Shown here: piece after piece, positions 30,424 through 38,611 of the stretch
How the letters are laid out: every line of letters begins with the position of its first letter
Position numbering within the stretch: position 1 is the stretch's first letter
The notes under the pieces: generated by a model
What the model was told of the DNA's origin: nothing
The model's input: only the letters and a program-made list of their open reading frames with translations
The model's database searches: none
Program-made: the position numbers and the translations under genes
Source: a virus
Length of the DNA: 58,823 nucleotides
Reading direction: 5' to 3' (one strand)
IMG/VR virus record: IMGVR_UViG_3300009537_000010
Span: 1-58,823 of that record

Positions 30424-31122
30424 ATGATTATTGGATCTGATTTTGAAGTACCAATCTATGATCATAGAAGGGGTATTTATGTCTCAGCCATTGGCCTTAT
30501 TGGTGGTACTAAAAAAAGACCACTTAGTATAGGAAATGGTTGCTTTAGACAAGAGGACAATGTAAGCGCGGAATTCAATATTCCACCAGTTAATAATGTA
30601 AAAGATTTCAAAAAGTTTATATCCTACTGTCTCGAACAGGGCGAGGCTATAATTCAAAAAATTAATACAGATTATCGCTTTGATATAACAAGTTCAGCAA
30701 GATATCCAATGGGAGAACTTGGTGATATGAAAGCGTGGGAATTTGGATGTGAGCCAGCTATATGTGCATATGATAAGTCTATAGTAATATCTTCTGAAAC
30801 AGAAGATACTCTAAGAACTTTTGGATTTCATATTCATATTAATGCTGATCAAAATCCATATGAGCTTGTAAAGAAGCTTGACTATTTTCTTGGGTTACCA
30901 TCTTTAACAATGGACCCAGATGATGAAAGGAGAAGGCTTTATGGAAAAGCAGGTGAATGTAGAGTTAAAGAGTATGGAGTTGAATATCGAGTACTTGGTT
31001 CCTATATGTTAAATTTCCAAGATTTCGTATGGGAGAAGATAGAAGAGGCAATTAAATCAAAATTAAAAATAAAAGATGCAGTCAGAGAAAAAATTAATAG
31101 CAGTATACGGGTCACTGCGTAA
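30424..31122 (+). CDS. phiEco32-type COOH-NH2 ligase (GS-fold)
   Basis: MIIGSDFEVPI supplies the N-terminal Glu strand typical of glutamine-synthetase-fold amidoligases. FGFHIHINADQNP (about 136-148) gives the His-x-His metal/ATP site, and DPDDERRRLYGKAGECRVKEYGVEYRVL (in two stretches, about 166-193) carries the Arg/Glu cluster of the phage COOH-NH2 ligase type 2 family. These enzymes are predicted to use ATP to join a carboxyl to an amine. First recognisable member of a four-gene operon with overlapping starts. The start at 30424 is chosen because it begins the conserved strand. Confidence 0.8.
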   Translation: MIIGSDFEVPIYDHRRGIYVSAIGLIGGTKKRPLSIGNGCFRQEDNVSAEFNIPPVNNVKDFKKFISYCLEQGEAIIQKINTDYRFDITSSARYPMGELGDMKAWEFGCEPAICAYDKSIVISSETEDTLRTFGFHIHINADQNPYELVKKLDYFLGLPSLTMDPDDERRRLYGKAGECRVKEYGVEYRVLGSYMLNFQDFVWEKIEEAIKSKLKIKDAVREKINSSIRVTA

Positions 31123-31435
31123 AGGAGAATATAACTACAGCTCAAGAGACTTAAATTATATTAAAACTGTAACTATTCCTGGATTCGATCTATTTTCCCT
31201 GGGAGCATATCCTGGAATTAGACCCGGAGAAGGAAATTTGGTTATAGATATTATGGAATGTGATGTGCAAACTAAGCAGGGTATTGACCGAATGGAAATT
31301 AGAGCAGGGTATAGTGCTGAAAGTATTAATATTGATGGTCTTAATTGTACTATCTATGTATATAAGCATGATGTGAATCCCGATCAACTGGTTGAGTCAG
31401 GAGATTGGACAAAAAGAGAAGTATGTGTGGACTAG
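31076..31435 (+). CDS. Gamma-glutamylcyclotransferase (AIG2-like)
   Basis: The signature AVYGSLRKGEYNYS (residues 9-22) is the YGSLRxGxxN loop of the GGCT/AIG2 fold, and a plausible catalytic Glu follows (IDRMEIRAGY). The fold releases gamma-glutamyl groups as pyroglutamate or acts on related amides. It overlaps the COOH-NH2 ligase by 47 nt and the amidotransferase by 13 nt, so the three are translationally coupled; pairing of GGCT-like enzymes with amidoligases is known from phage and bacterial gene neighbourhoods. Confidence 0.82.
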   Translation: MQSEKKLIAVYGSLRKGEYNYSSRDLNYIKTVTIPGFDLFSLGAYPGIRPGEGNLVIDIMECDVQTKQGIDRMEIRAGYSAESINIDGLNCTIYVYKHDVNPDQLVESGDWTKREVCVD

Positions 31436-32910
31436 CAGGATTTAGTGGCAAACAACCAGCAAATCCTTACAAGATATTACTATTGGGTACATTAAACACC
31501 ACAAGAGGTGTAGATAGTTGTGGAGTATATATGGCTAATACTATCATTAAAGGAATTGATAAAACAGCAAACTTTTGCAATTTAGTTAAATCAAAAGCAT
31601 TACCTTTTGATACAGCAAAGCATAATACTATATTAATTCACACAAGGAAGGCTAGCTATGGTGCTCATAATGTTAAAAATGCTCATCCATTTGCATATCC
31701 ACAAGATCAGGGATTTACATTTGCATTCATGCATAATGGTCATCTTCAGGATTTACATAACCTGGCTAAAAAGTATGGTTATAATAGTTTTGCTTCAGAG
31801 TTTGATGTGGATTCGCAATTACTTGGAGAAGTAATATTTAAAAAAGATCTTAGTATCCTATCTTACTATGAAGGAGATGCTGCTTGTGTATGGACATCAG
31901 TGAATGAACCTAATACTATTTACTTATGGAAAGGTGCTCACAAGTACGAAGATGATAAAGATCTCACGGTGGAAAGACCATTGTACTATGTAATTGAAGA
32001 AGAAGGATTATACTTTTGCTCAGAAGCAGGAGCTTTAGAATGTATTACAGACTTTTCTGAAAACATAAAGGAAGTTCCCAACAATACTGTTTTAAAGATT
32101 GCAGAAGGAGAAATAGTGGAGAAAAAGAGAATGAAAAGATACTACCACGAAAAAAAGTTAGTAACCTCTTCAGTGGCTGTAACTACTGCTACCACTACCC
32201 CTGCATCTGCGACGACTTCTTTGATGAAGAAACGTTTTACAGAAGCAATGACATCCTCAGGAGGAAACAGAATCTTCTGGTTTGATGGTAGATATTTCTA
32301 TGGTAAATCTACAGCTCATGGGGTTATAAAAGTGTCCATAAATGGTAGAATAACAGAAGGAGGAGAAACCTTATATTTCTATCACGGAATACTTGCAAAA
32401 GACGAAGAGGCTTTTGATGAGATGTGTAAAGATATGTTTATAACTGAAAATGCCATTGAAGAAGGAAAGTGTAGTCACATGCTTACTAATCTTGTACATC
32501 CTGGTTCTCTAATACGAGGACAACATGGTTGGTACAAGAAAGGTGGTGAGTATCATGCATCAACTGGAGAATGTCATCCTATTTTCTCTTTCTATAGAAT
32601 GATATTATCTGGAGGTCAAGTTTCTCAATTATTCTCGGTTCAGACACATCAGTATAGAAAGAACAATGAAAATTATATAAAATCAGAAGAAATGCAACAA
32701 ACAGGCCCAATAGAAGATGAATATACCACTGGTTTAGCTGAAGATGTATTAAGTAGAGCAGCGAAGGAACTAATAGCTAAAATAGATGAAACTACCTCTG
32801 TTCTCGAAGATTTTGTAGACAGTGTAGACCCATCAATACTAGAAAAACTTATGCTCTTTGAGGATATGCGTAAAAAATTAATTGAATTGCAATGGCAGAC
32901 ACAGTTGTAA
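31423..32910 (+). CDS. Class II glutamine amidotransferase
   Basis: Starting at the ATG at 31423 gives MCGLAGFSG, so the Cys at position 2 can be the N-terminal nucleophile after Met removal, as in GATase II enzymes. Further family features: TRGVDSCGVY, LIHTRKASYG, NAHPF and FAFMHNGHLQD. It supplies ammonia from glutamine. The C-terminal half (about 250-495) is an extra domain that is not a known synthetase partner; it begins after a Thr/Ala linker. Sits between the GGCT and Amidoligase_2 genes with short overlaps, so its ammonia or amide is probably used by the amidoligases. Confidence 0.87.
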   Translation: MCGLAGFSGKQPANPYKILLLGTLNTTRGVDSCGVYMANTIIKGIDKTANFCNLVKSKALPFDTAKHNTILIHTRKASYGAHNVKNAHPFAYPQDQGFTFAFMHNGHLQDLHNLAKKYGYNSFASEFDVDSQLLGEVIFKKDLSILSYYEGDAACVWTSVNEPNTIYLWKGAHKYEDDKDLTVERPLYYVIEEEGLYFCSEAGALECITDFSENIKEVPNNTVLKIAEGEIVEKKRMKRYYHEKKLVTSSVAVTTATTTPASATTSLMKKRFTEAMTSSGGNRIFWFDGRYFYGKSTAHGVIKVSINGRITEGGETLYFYHGILAKDEEAFDEMCKDMFITENAIEEGKCSHMLTNLVHPGSLIRGQHGWYKKGGEYHASTGECHPIFSFYRMILSGGQVSQLFSVQTHQYRKNNENYIKSEEMQQTGPIEDEYTTGLAEDVLSRAAKELIAKIDETTSVLEDFVDSVDPSILEKLMLFEDMRKKLIELQWQTQL

Positions 32911-34364
32911 CTATTTCCGGTAAAAAAGTAAGCAAGTCAAGATGTAGAAAGATTGGTGACGACTACTATAAAATAGGAGATAATCAAATCAAAGACTCAG
33001 GCGACTGTTATCTTATTGACGGAAAGTATGTAAGAATAAACTCAGGTTACATAGAGTTTGATCATATGACAAACGAATATGTAAGAAAAACTAAGGTAAA
33101 CTTATTAAAAGGAGTAGTGGATATCAAGAATGGAGTTCTTATAGAGGGATATTTTAGCGATAATCCTAGTGAAGTTTTTTTGATACACTACTCTGCTTCA
33201 GGTACAGTCCCTTGTATGAATGAGGATGTTATTAAAAAGTTACGTCTTACCTTTTTTAGTACAGGCGGTCTGTATACGCAAGGTGCAAGATCTGAACATG
33301 GTAAAATGTCATATTCAAAATTCAACACAGGGTTGTACTCCGTAGATGAAAATTCTCTGTCCTTTGTTGATAAGTGGAGATATAAGTTTAAAGAAACTCC
33401 TTTTTCCAAGCTTATACCTTACAATGTAGGTATTGAGTATGAAACAGATTCAGGAAATGTTCCAGAGCATTTATGTGTAAGAAATGGATTGATTCCTATT
33501 AGAGATGGCAGTATAGGTGGTTATGAGTATGCTACAGTGGTGATAGAACCTGAAGAGTTGAGTATGATCGAAGCTCAGTGTGAAGTTTTAAGTTCTCACT
33601 GTCATGTTAAAGCTTATTGTAGTGTTCATAATCATATGGGAAGGTATCCAAAGAATGAATTGAAGGTGCTGGCCTTGTATGAACTATGTAGAAGGATTCA
33701 GGAGGAAGTTTTTAGCTTTTTACCACCATTTAAGAAGGATGTGAGATATTTCGTATCTAAAAAAGAAGCAAAAGACCATTGTCAAATGCTTCCCAATTTA
33801 GCTATACAAGTATTTCAAAACAATGAAATATCTTCAGAAGCTGTATCAATGTATTTCAAAAGATTATTGTTGTTTTTAAATGAAGGAAATACTCCTGAAA
33901 AGATTAACGACATTTATGTTCATGCCAGAAGTGGAAATAACAAATGGGACTACAAAAGAAGATACTATTGGGTAAATTTCATTCCTCTTCTATTTGAAAG
34001 GAAAGCAACTGTAGAATTTAGAGCACATCATGGTACTCTCAATAAACATAAAGTGTTAAAATGGTTAGAGATTACCAATGCAATCATGAGATTTGCAGAT
34101 GCTTATCCTGAATTGATCTTGAAAAGAGAAGAAAAAATAACATTAATGGATGTTATTCAGGGTTATCGTAATAATTTTGGAGCAGGTAACGTAGACGGAT
34201 CTAGTCTTGCTGATAGTATATGCAGATATATTAAGTCAAGGCAAGAAGATTTCTTCGAGTATCTGATGCAAGATAATGTATTCTGTGATGCAGAATTCGC
34301 CAAAGATAGTCAATTTACGTGGGAAACAATAGAAGAAAAGGTCACGACTTTGAACGCAGTATAG
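32892..34364 (+). CDS. Amidoligase_2 family enzyme (GS-fold)
   Basis: The amidoligase core starts at YNVGIEYETDSG (about 177-188). It continues with IRDGSIGGYEYATVVI (about 201-216, the metal-binding Glu strand), the His-rich YCSVHNHMGRYPKNE (about 239-253) and LLFERKATVEFRAHHGTLN (about 364-382, Arg/Glu site). The roughly 170-residue N-terminal part is not recognised and could bind the target. Members are predicted ATP-dependent carboxylate-amine ligases. Last gene of the operon; overlaps the amidotransferase by 19 nt and the next nuclease gene by 46 nt. Confidence 0.78.
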   Translation: MADTVVTISGKKVSKSRCRKIGDDYYKIGDNQIKDSGDCYLIDGKYVRINSGYIEFDHMTNEYVRKTKVNLLKGVVDIKNGVLIEGYFSDNPSEVFLIHYSASGTVPCMNEDVIKKLRLTFFSTGGLYTQGARSEHGKMSYSKFNTGLYSVDENSLSFVDKWRYKFKETPFSKLIPYNVGIEYETDSGNVPEHLCVRNGLIPIRDGSIGGYEYATVVIEPEELSMIEAQCEVLSSHCHVKAYCSVHNHMGRYPKNELKVLALYELCRRIQEEVFSFLPPFKKDVRYFVSKKEAKDHCQMLPNLAIQVFQNNEISSEAVSMYFKRLLLFLNEGNTPEKINDIYVHARSGNNKWDYKRRYYWVNFIPLLFERKATVEFRAHHGTLNKHKVLKWLEITNAIMRFADAYPELILKREEKITLMDVIQGYRNNFGAGNVDGSSLADSICRYIKSRQEDFFEYLMQDNVFCDAEFAKDSQFTWETIEEKVTTLNAV

Positions 34365-34702
34365 CTAAAATGTGGAGAGAACTTGGATTTGAGAGAGCAG
34401 CTACATCCAGAGCAGTTAATAGAATTCTAGATGATTGTAAGATAGACATTGCAATTAATGGCACTTCTTTTGATATGCCAGTACTGCAACAATGTAAATC
34501 AGGTTATGTCAAAAACAGAATAAAGCCAGACGAGGAAATGTTAAAAATAAGGACGGCTTTATCTGAAAACTTTGATGAGAATCATAGCATTCATAATACG
34601 CCAATAGCTGTTATCCATAAGCTTCCTAGAAGTGTGACATTGGTGACAATTGATTTAAACTTTTATAAAGAATTATTAAAAGCATGGATTATGAAGAAGT
34701 AG
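34319..34702 (+). CDS. PD-(D/E)XK nuclease, Holliday-junction-resolvase-like
   Basis: 127 aa starting GTG-encoded MGNNRRKGHDFERSIAKMWR (catalytic Glu), then ATSRAV, DDCKIDIA (Asp) and LQQCKSGY (Q-x-K), in the order and spacing of small archaeal-type resolvases. It would cut branched DNA during recombination or before packaging. The fold assignment is by motif. Confidence 0.65.
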   Translation: MGNNRRKGHDFERSIAKMWRELGFERAATSRAVNRILDDCKIDIAINGTSFDMPVLQQCKSGYVKNRIKPDEEMLKIRTALSENFDENHSIHNTPIAVIHKLPRSVTLVTIDLNFYKELLKAWIMKK

Positions 34703-35580
34703 AAGCTCTAAATCAGAGCACAGTAAAATTAATTCTGAGTAATCAGCTGACTAAAGCAAAGAAAGCAAGAGATACAGAAGGCTTTATGCTTGGTAACATG
34801 GTTGATAGCTTAGTAACAGGTAGCGAGTATAATTACATAGTTTGTGAAGAGAAGATTCCAGACTCTTTAGACTCTATATTCCACACTCTTTTGGAAAATA
34901 GAATTGCTGATGATATTGAGAAAAATAAGGAGCTTATTCTACAATTAGCTAATCAGTTTGAATATTGCATGAAGATGGGAGAGGAGGTTAGAATTGATAG
35001 GATAATAAAAGCATGTAAACCTCTTTGGGATAAATCTATTGAAGCAAATGGCAAGTTACTTATCCCACAAGACTTACATACATCAGCTGTTCTGATGAGT
35101 GAAATGTTAAAGAATCATCCTTTTACAAAGGATATCATTAATAATCCAGACAATGAGTTTCAAAAAGAATTATACTTTGAGTATAATGATACCCCTTGTA
35201 AAGGAAGATTAGATATCCTTGCACCTGATATAATTTACGATGTCAAGGTGATCACAAAAGGTAGCGTTCATAATTTCATGAAATCTTATAACAGATTCAG
35301 ATATTCGATTCAATCAGCTTTTTATACTATAGGGGCAGAGACTCTCTATAATTGTGAGTTTGAATTTAAGTTTATCGCCGTTTCGCCATTCAGTAACTAT
35401 CCGCTTATATTTAATGTAAGTAGTGATATTATTGAAAAAGAAATACCGAAAATAGAAGAAGCAATTGTAAAATACAATTGGCATCAAGAAAACGGGTGGG
35501 AAACTCCTATGGACGTTGTTTTGTCCAATGGAAATGTAGAGATTGGAATTGATGACATATCATACAAATTCGACGATTGA
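34684..35580 (+). CDS. PD-(D/E)XK exonuclease, RecE/DUF3799-like
   Basis: Starts NQSTVKLILSNQ-type helix and GFMLGNMVDSLVTG (the G-x-x-x-D entry strand). The active site follows: CKGRLDILAP (Asp) then IYDVKVITKG (D-x-K), with RFRYSIQSAFYTIGAE as the downstream Gln helix. This is the layout of phage RecE-type 5'-3' exonucleases. With the Sak4-like ATPase it would give the phage its own recombination pathway. Confidence 0.75.
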   Translation: MDYEEVEALNQSTVKLILSNQLTKAKKARDTEGFMLGNMVDSLVTGSEYNYIVCEEKIPDSLDSIFHTLLENRIADDIEKNKELILQLANQFEYCMKMGEEVRIDRIIKACKPLWDKSIEANGKLLIPQDLHTSAVLMSEMLKNHPFTKDIINNPDNEFQKELYFEYNDTPCKGRLDILAPDIIYDVKVITKGSVHNFMKSYNRFRYSIQSAFYTIGAETLYNCEFEFKFIAVSPFSNYPLIFNVSSDIIEKEIPKIEEAIVKYNWHQENGWETPMDVVLSNGNVEIGIDDISYKFDD

Positions 35581-36169
35581 TTTAACTAAAGGTATTTTAT
35601 ACGAAAATAGAACTTTAAAGTATCTAACTCCATCATTAAAGGATTGGGGTACTGATCTTACATACAGGGTAAATAGAATACCAGCATTAGCTTGGTGTAT
35701 TGGAGATGCCAACATGTCTGATACTTTTACTGATGACACATTATATATGCTTACAGAAGTAGACTCTGATCTCAGTATATCATTTCATAACTTCTTAGAA
35801 TGGTTTCAAGATAACGAATTTTATTCTACAGATTATGAGTATGATGAGATAGATGGAAACAAGCATATGCTGGTATTTAAAATTCCTGAAAATCATGAAG
35901 GAATTGTTTCAAGGTTTATAAAGGGAAAGTATAGTAGTTTATATTCTGATGAATCTCTCAAAAGATTATTTTCTAGAATAGTTAAAAGAGATGGAAAAGA
36001 GTATTATAATGAAAGACTTCAAATATTAGAGAAAGATCCCAAGTATAGAGAAAGATTTAAAAAACAACTAGTAAAAGATTTTAACTATTTTGGAGAAATA
36101 GATTCGACCAGTGAATTTGATTATCCACCTATTCTCTCTGAAGAAATATTTAACTATGAAAGCTTATGA
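35552..36169 (+). CDS. Hypothetical protein, 205 aa
   Basis: Not recognised. The ATG at 35552 is preferred to a TTG at 35543. Acidic mixed protein with LEKDPKYRERFKKQL near the C-terminus. Overlaps both neighbours. Confidence 0.6.
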   Translation: MTYHTNSTIDLTKGILYENRTLKYLTPSLKDWGTDLTYRVNRIPALAWCIGDANMSDTFTDDTLYMLTEVDSDLSISFHNFLEWFQDNEFYSTDYEYDEIDGNKHMLVFKIPENHEGIVSRFIKGKYSSLYSDESLKRLFSRIVKRDGKEYYNERLQILEKDPKYRERFKKQLVKDFNYFGEIDSTSEFDYPPILSEEIFNYESL

Positions 36170-36815
36170 CATTGATGGTGTAATAGCAAATTTTGTAGAA
36201 AGGTTTTATGAGTATTTTGACAAACCTTATTTAGAGTATCCTGATTGGGATGATCCTTTTATTGCAGCCAATCAGGGAATACTAGAGGATGACGATCGCT
36301 TTTGGCGAAATCTACCTCTATATAATGAAATGATTCCAAAAAACGGTCTTTATGTTACAAATAGACCTAAAGCTACAACAATTCCCACATTACATTGGTT
36401 TATAAATCATGACATATCTTTTAGTGCAGTAGTGATCACTAAAGATAAAGTTGCTGTATGTAAAAAATATGAAGTAACTGAGTTTATTGATGATAATCCT
36501 AAGAATGTAAAAGCTTTACTTGAGGCTGGAATTGATGCAGTTTTACTCGATAGAGTGTGGAATCGAAATGTCGATCTCCCAAGAGTTAATTCGCTTAAGG
36601 AATTTATAGATGGCAGCGACGCGGTACAACGATGGAAAGTTAGAATGGAGTCAAATAAACTGGAAGGCTCTGGAACCGATGGTGAAAGTTCTGATGTTTG
36701 GAGCGAAAAAGTACGGACGGTCAAATTGGAAACAAGGATTAAGTACCACACAAATCCTAGACAGTCTACTCCGTCATTTGATAGAGTACTCAGAGGGAAA
36801 AAACCTAGACGATGA
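36156..36815 (+). CDS. HAD-family 5'(3')-deoxyribonucleotidase-like protein
   Basis: MKAYDIDGVIANF is HAD motif I (nucleophile Asp 5, acid Asp 7), YVTNRP supplies the motif II Thr, and FIDDNPKNV motif IV. Size to about residue 150 matches NT5C-like phage nucleotidases, which dephosphorylate deoxynucleoside monophosphates. The frame does not stop there but runs 206 nt inside the next gene, adding a basic, low-complexity tail. A stop in the +1 frame (36607-36609) lies directly before the next ATG, so the tail may be an artefact of a one-base change. Confidence 0.72.
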   Translation: MKAYDIDGVIANFVERFYEYFDKPYLEYPDWDDPFIAANQGILEDDDRFWRNLPLYNEMIPKNGLYVTNRPKATTIPTLHWFINHDISFSAVVITKDKVAVCKKYEVTEFIDDNPKNVKALLEAGIDAVLLDRVWNRNVDLPRVNSLKEFIDGSDAVQRWKVRMESNKLEGSGTDGESSDVWSEKVRTVKLETRIKYHTNPRQSTPSFDRVLRGKKPRR

Positions 36816-36906
36816 ATCAAAGCTTCGTATAGTAGGACATATATTATGTAATGCAATGTTCCTATCTTATTTTGAAGATACTGAATGGGATGACAGAAAC
36901 AAGTAA
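36610..36906 (+). CDS. dATP/dGTP pyrophosphohydrolase-like protein (MazG-like)
   Basis: The 98-aa sequence shows the pattern RYNDGKLEWSQIN, MFGAKKYGRSNWKQG (about 29-43), LLRHLIEYSEGKNLDDES (about 53-70) and VGHILCNAMFL, matching the phage dATP/dGTP diphosphohydrolase N-terminal family with helical MazG-type metal-binding residues. It adjusts purine deoxynucleotide pools. Follows a nucleotidase and precedes ribonucleotide reductase. Confidence 0.75.
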   Translation: MAATRYNDGKLEWSQINWKALEPMVKVLMFGAKKYGRSNWKQGLSTTQILDSLLRHLIEYSEGKNLDDESKLRIVGHILCNAMFLSYFEDTEWDDRNK

Positions 36907-36912
36907 GCTATT

Positions 36913-37185
36913 ATGATTAAGAAAACTTTTTATAGGACGTTAAGAACTCACGATCCTTATGAGCCACCTGAGACAGTAAGTGTATATGAAACTTTAGATT
37001 TAATTCCTGAAAATTCAGAGGTAGTTCAATTTCTAAGAGAAGCAAATGACTACGATAAAATTAAACATGGAAGTAAAACTGTGTATATTTATCAGAATAT
37101 TCATACTGGAGAAGAAGTTCCGGCAGATTGGACAGGACCTGATTGTTTGTATGTTGAACCTATAGAGGTTATTTGTAAATCATAA
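36913..37185 (+). CDS. Hypothetical protein, 90 aa
   Basis: Not recognised. Acidic, with a Pro/Glu-rich segment (DPYEPPETVSVYE). 6 nt after the pyrophosphohydrolase gene. Confidence 0.55.
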   Translation: MIKKTFYRTLRTHDPYEPPETVSVYETLDLIPENSEVVQFLREANDYDKIKHGSKTVYIYQNIHTGEEVPADWTGPDCLYVEPIEVICKS

Positions 37186-37196
37186 TATATTAAGTT

Positions 37197-37481
37197 ATGA
37201 AAAATCCATATTCTCAAGTTCAAATTGATGCTGTAAATGAAATTTTAGACAAAGTTCGTAGTCGTAAGAAACAAGGCATTAGTGGATTAGAAATGTGTAT
37301 TATAATTATCAATCTGTTACATGTCACAAAAAAGGATAAAACACCTATATCAGCAAAAGAATTATGGAACAGTTCTTCTACTGGTGAATTGTGGCATATT
37401 TATGCATATTTTGCAGAGTGTATGAAACTTTTACAAACAAAAAAATATAGAGAATATGGGTTTGTAAATCATATTATATAA
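37197..37481 (+). CDS. Hypothetical protein, 94 aa
   Basis: Not recognised. Helical and basic (EILDKVRSRKKQGISGLEMC). No motif found. Confidence 0.55.
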   Translation: MKNPYSQVQIDAVNEILDKVRSRKKQGISGLEMCIIIINLLHVTKKDKTPISAKELWNSSSTGELWHIYAYFAECMKLLQTKKYREYGFVNHII

Positions 37482-37500
37482 CTATTTAACAATTACTAAA

Positions 37501-37716
37501 ATGAAAAAGATTAGAATTAAAGTCTGTGAAGATTGTCCTCACTATTATACAGAAGGAATGGAGAGACTAATGACTTGTGGACACAAAGATGCTCCAGATT
37601 GGAGACAGTATGAAAATTTAGTCGATAGAAGCTCTGCTCCACCAGAATGGTGTCCTATACGTAAGGCAGGAAATTCTGTTGTAGAAACTAGAGTTAGAAA
37701 ATTAGTAATCGTTTAA
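37501..37716 (+). CDS. Small Cys-rich, probably zinc-binding protein, 71 aa
   Basis: Cys/His spacing CEDCPHYY, CGHKD and WCPI gives four to five ligands for one zinc site. Possibly a regulatory or nucleic-acid-binding protein. A similar Cys/His signature appears in the damaged ORF at 38111. Confidence 0.55.
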   Translation: MKKIRIKVCEDCPHYYTEGMERLMTCGHKDAPDWRQYENLVDRSSAPPEWCPIRKAGNSVVETRVRKLVIV

Positions 37717-37757
37717 ACCTAGAGTAGAGATAAATTAGTTAATTTAAAATAGATAAC

Positions 37758-38114
37758 ATGTATTATCAAGATCCATCAGATGACCCTGCAAATTATAATC
37801 AATTTCAACAGCAAAATAGTTGTTCTGATTTTGAAAAGAGACTTAAAAAGTTAGAGAAATTAATTATCAAGCCCGTAACTGCCACCAATATGAAGCCTAT
37901 TATAGTAGACGTTAAATATGGAGACGGAATTAATCTTAAAAGAATTGCTAATCTTCCATATTTTATATTATCAGATGGTAGCATTAAAGCTATCAGAGGT
38001 ATGGAGTTTGCATCTGTCGTAAAACTCGGAGATGACTTCATAGTTTGTACAGATGATAAAATCCAAGTCTTTGATAAATTTGCAAACTGTATAAAAGTTA
38101 AGAGGTTATTATGA
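37758..38114 (+). CDS. Hypothetical protein, 118 aa
   Basis: Not recognised. Short coiled coil (FEKRLKKLEKLI, about 25-36) then a beta-rich domain ending FANCIKVKRLL. The stop overlaps the ATG at 38111 by 4 nt. Confidence 0.55.
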   Translation: MYYQDPSDDPANYNQFQQQNSCSDFEKRLKKLEKLIIKPVTATNMKPIIVDVKYGDGINLKRIANLPYFILSDGSIKAIRGMEFASVVKLGDDFIVCTDDKIQVFDKFANCIKVKRLL

Positions 38115-38189
38115 ATAGGTTGACAGTATGATCTAAGTGGTAGTTGGGAAGGTCCTGTTACCTGTAATTGTTGTGGAGCTGAACATTAA
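38111..38189 (+). pseudogene. Short Cys-rich ORF needing a +1 shift
   Basis: The ATG at 38111 overlaps the upstream stop (ATGA) but closes after MNRLTV. One base downstream in frame, the sequence reads QYDLSGSWEGPVTCNCCGAEH up to 38189, a credible zinc-knuckle tail (CNCCGAEH). Either a one-base insertion broke the gene or the sequence holds an error. Confidence 0.4.
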
Positions 38190-38202
38190 AATAAATTTTA
38201 TC

Positions 38203-38611
38203 ATGTCAATTACTAGAGTTATAGCTCGAAGAGTACAAGTAGTCCAAGAAAAAGTATTAGTAGGTACATTTAAAAGAAATGGTACTTACACTGCAGAAGG
38301 CCAAAGAGTACGACGTTATCGACCTAATGATTATACCTCTCACGAAAAAGGTGATAGATGTGTAATACCATTTGTCGATAAAATACCTGAATTCGTTACA
38401 ATGGGTCAGTTTCGAGAAGGTAATATCCATAAAGTACCTTCTAAAGACTTAAATTGGGTGTCAAAGTGGCAGGATAAATCAGAAGGCTTTAGCTAGGAAG
38501 GATGCTTTTACAATAGACTACTTAATAGAACCTAGGGAATTTATAGGATTTGAACATGATGAAGATGAGTGGATTTCGGAAGTGAGTATTTTAAATAAGT
38601 ATGAAGAGTGA
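38203..38611 (+). CDS. Hypothetical protein, probable +1 frameshift near its 3' end
   Basis: From the ATG at 38203 the frame reads MSITRVIARRVQVVQEK to a TAG at 38494. From about 38495 the +1 frame continues as RKDAFTIDYLIEPREFIGFE and ends in an acidic tail with TGA at 38609-38611, which overlaps the GTG start of the reductase (GTGA). The +1 segment has no start codon of its own and is closed upstream at 38450, so the two parts were probably one protein of about 136 aa. Confidence 0.5.
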
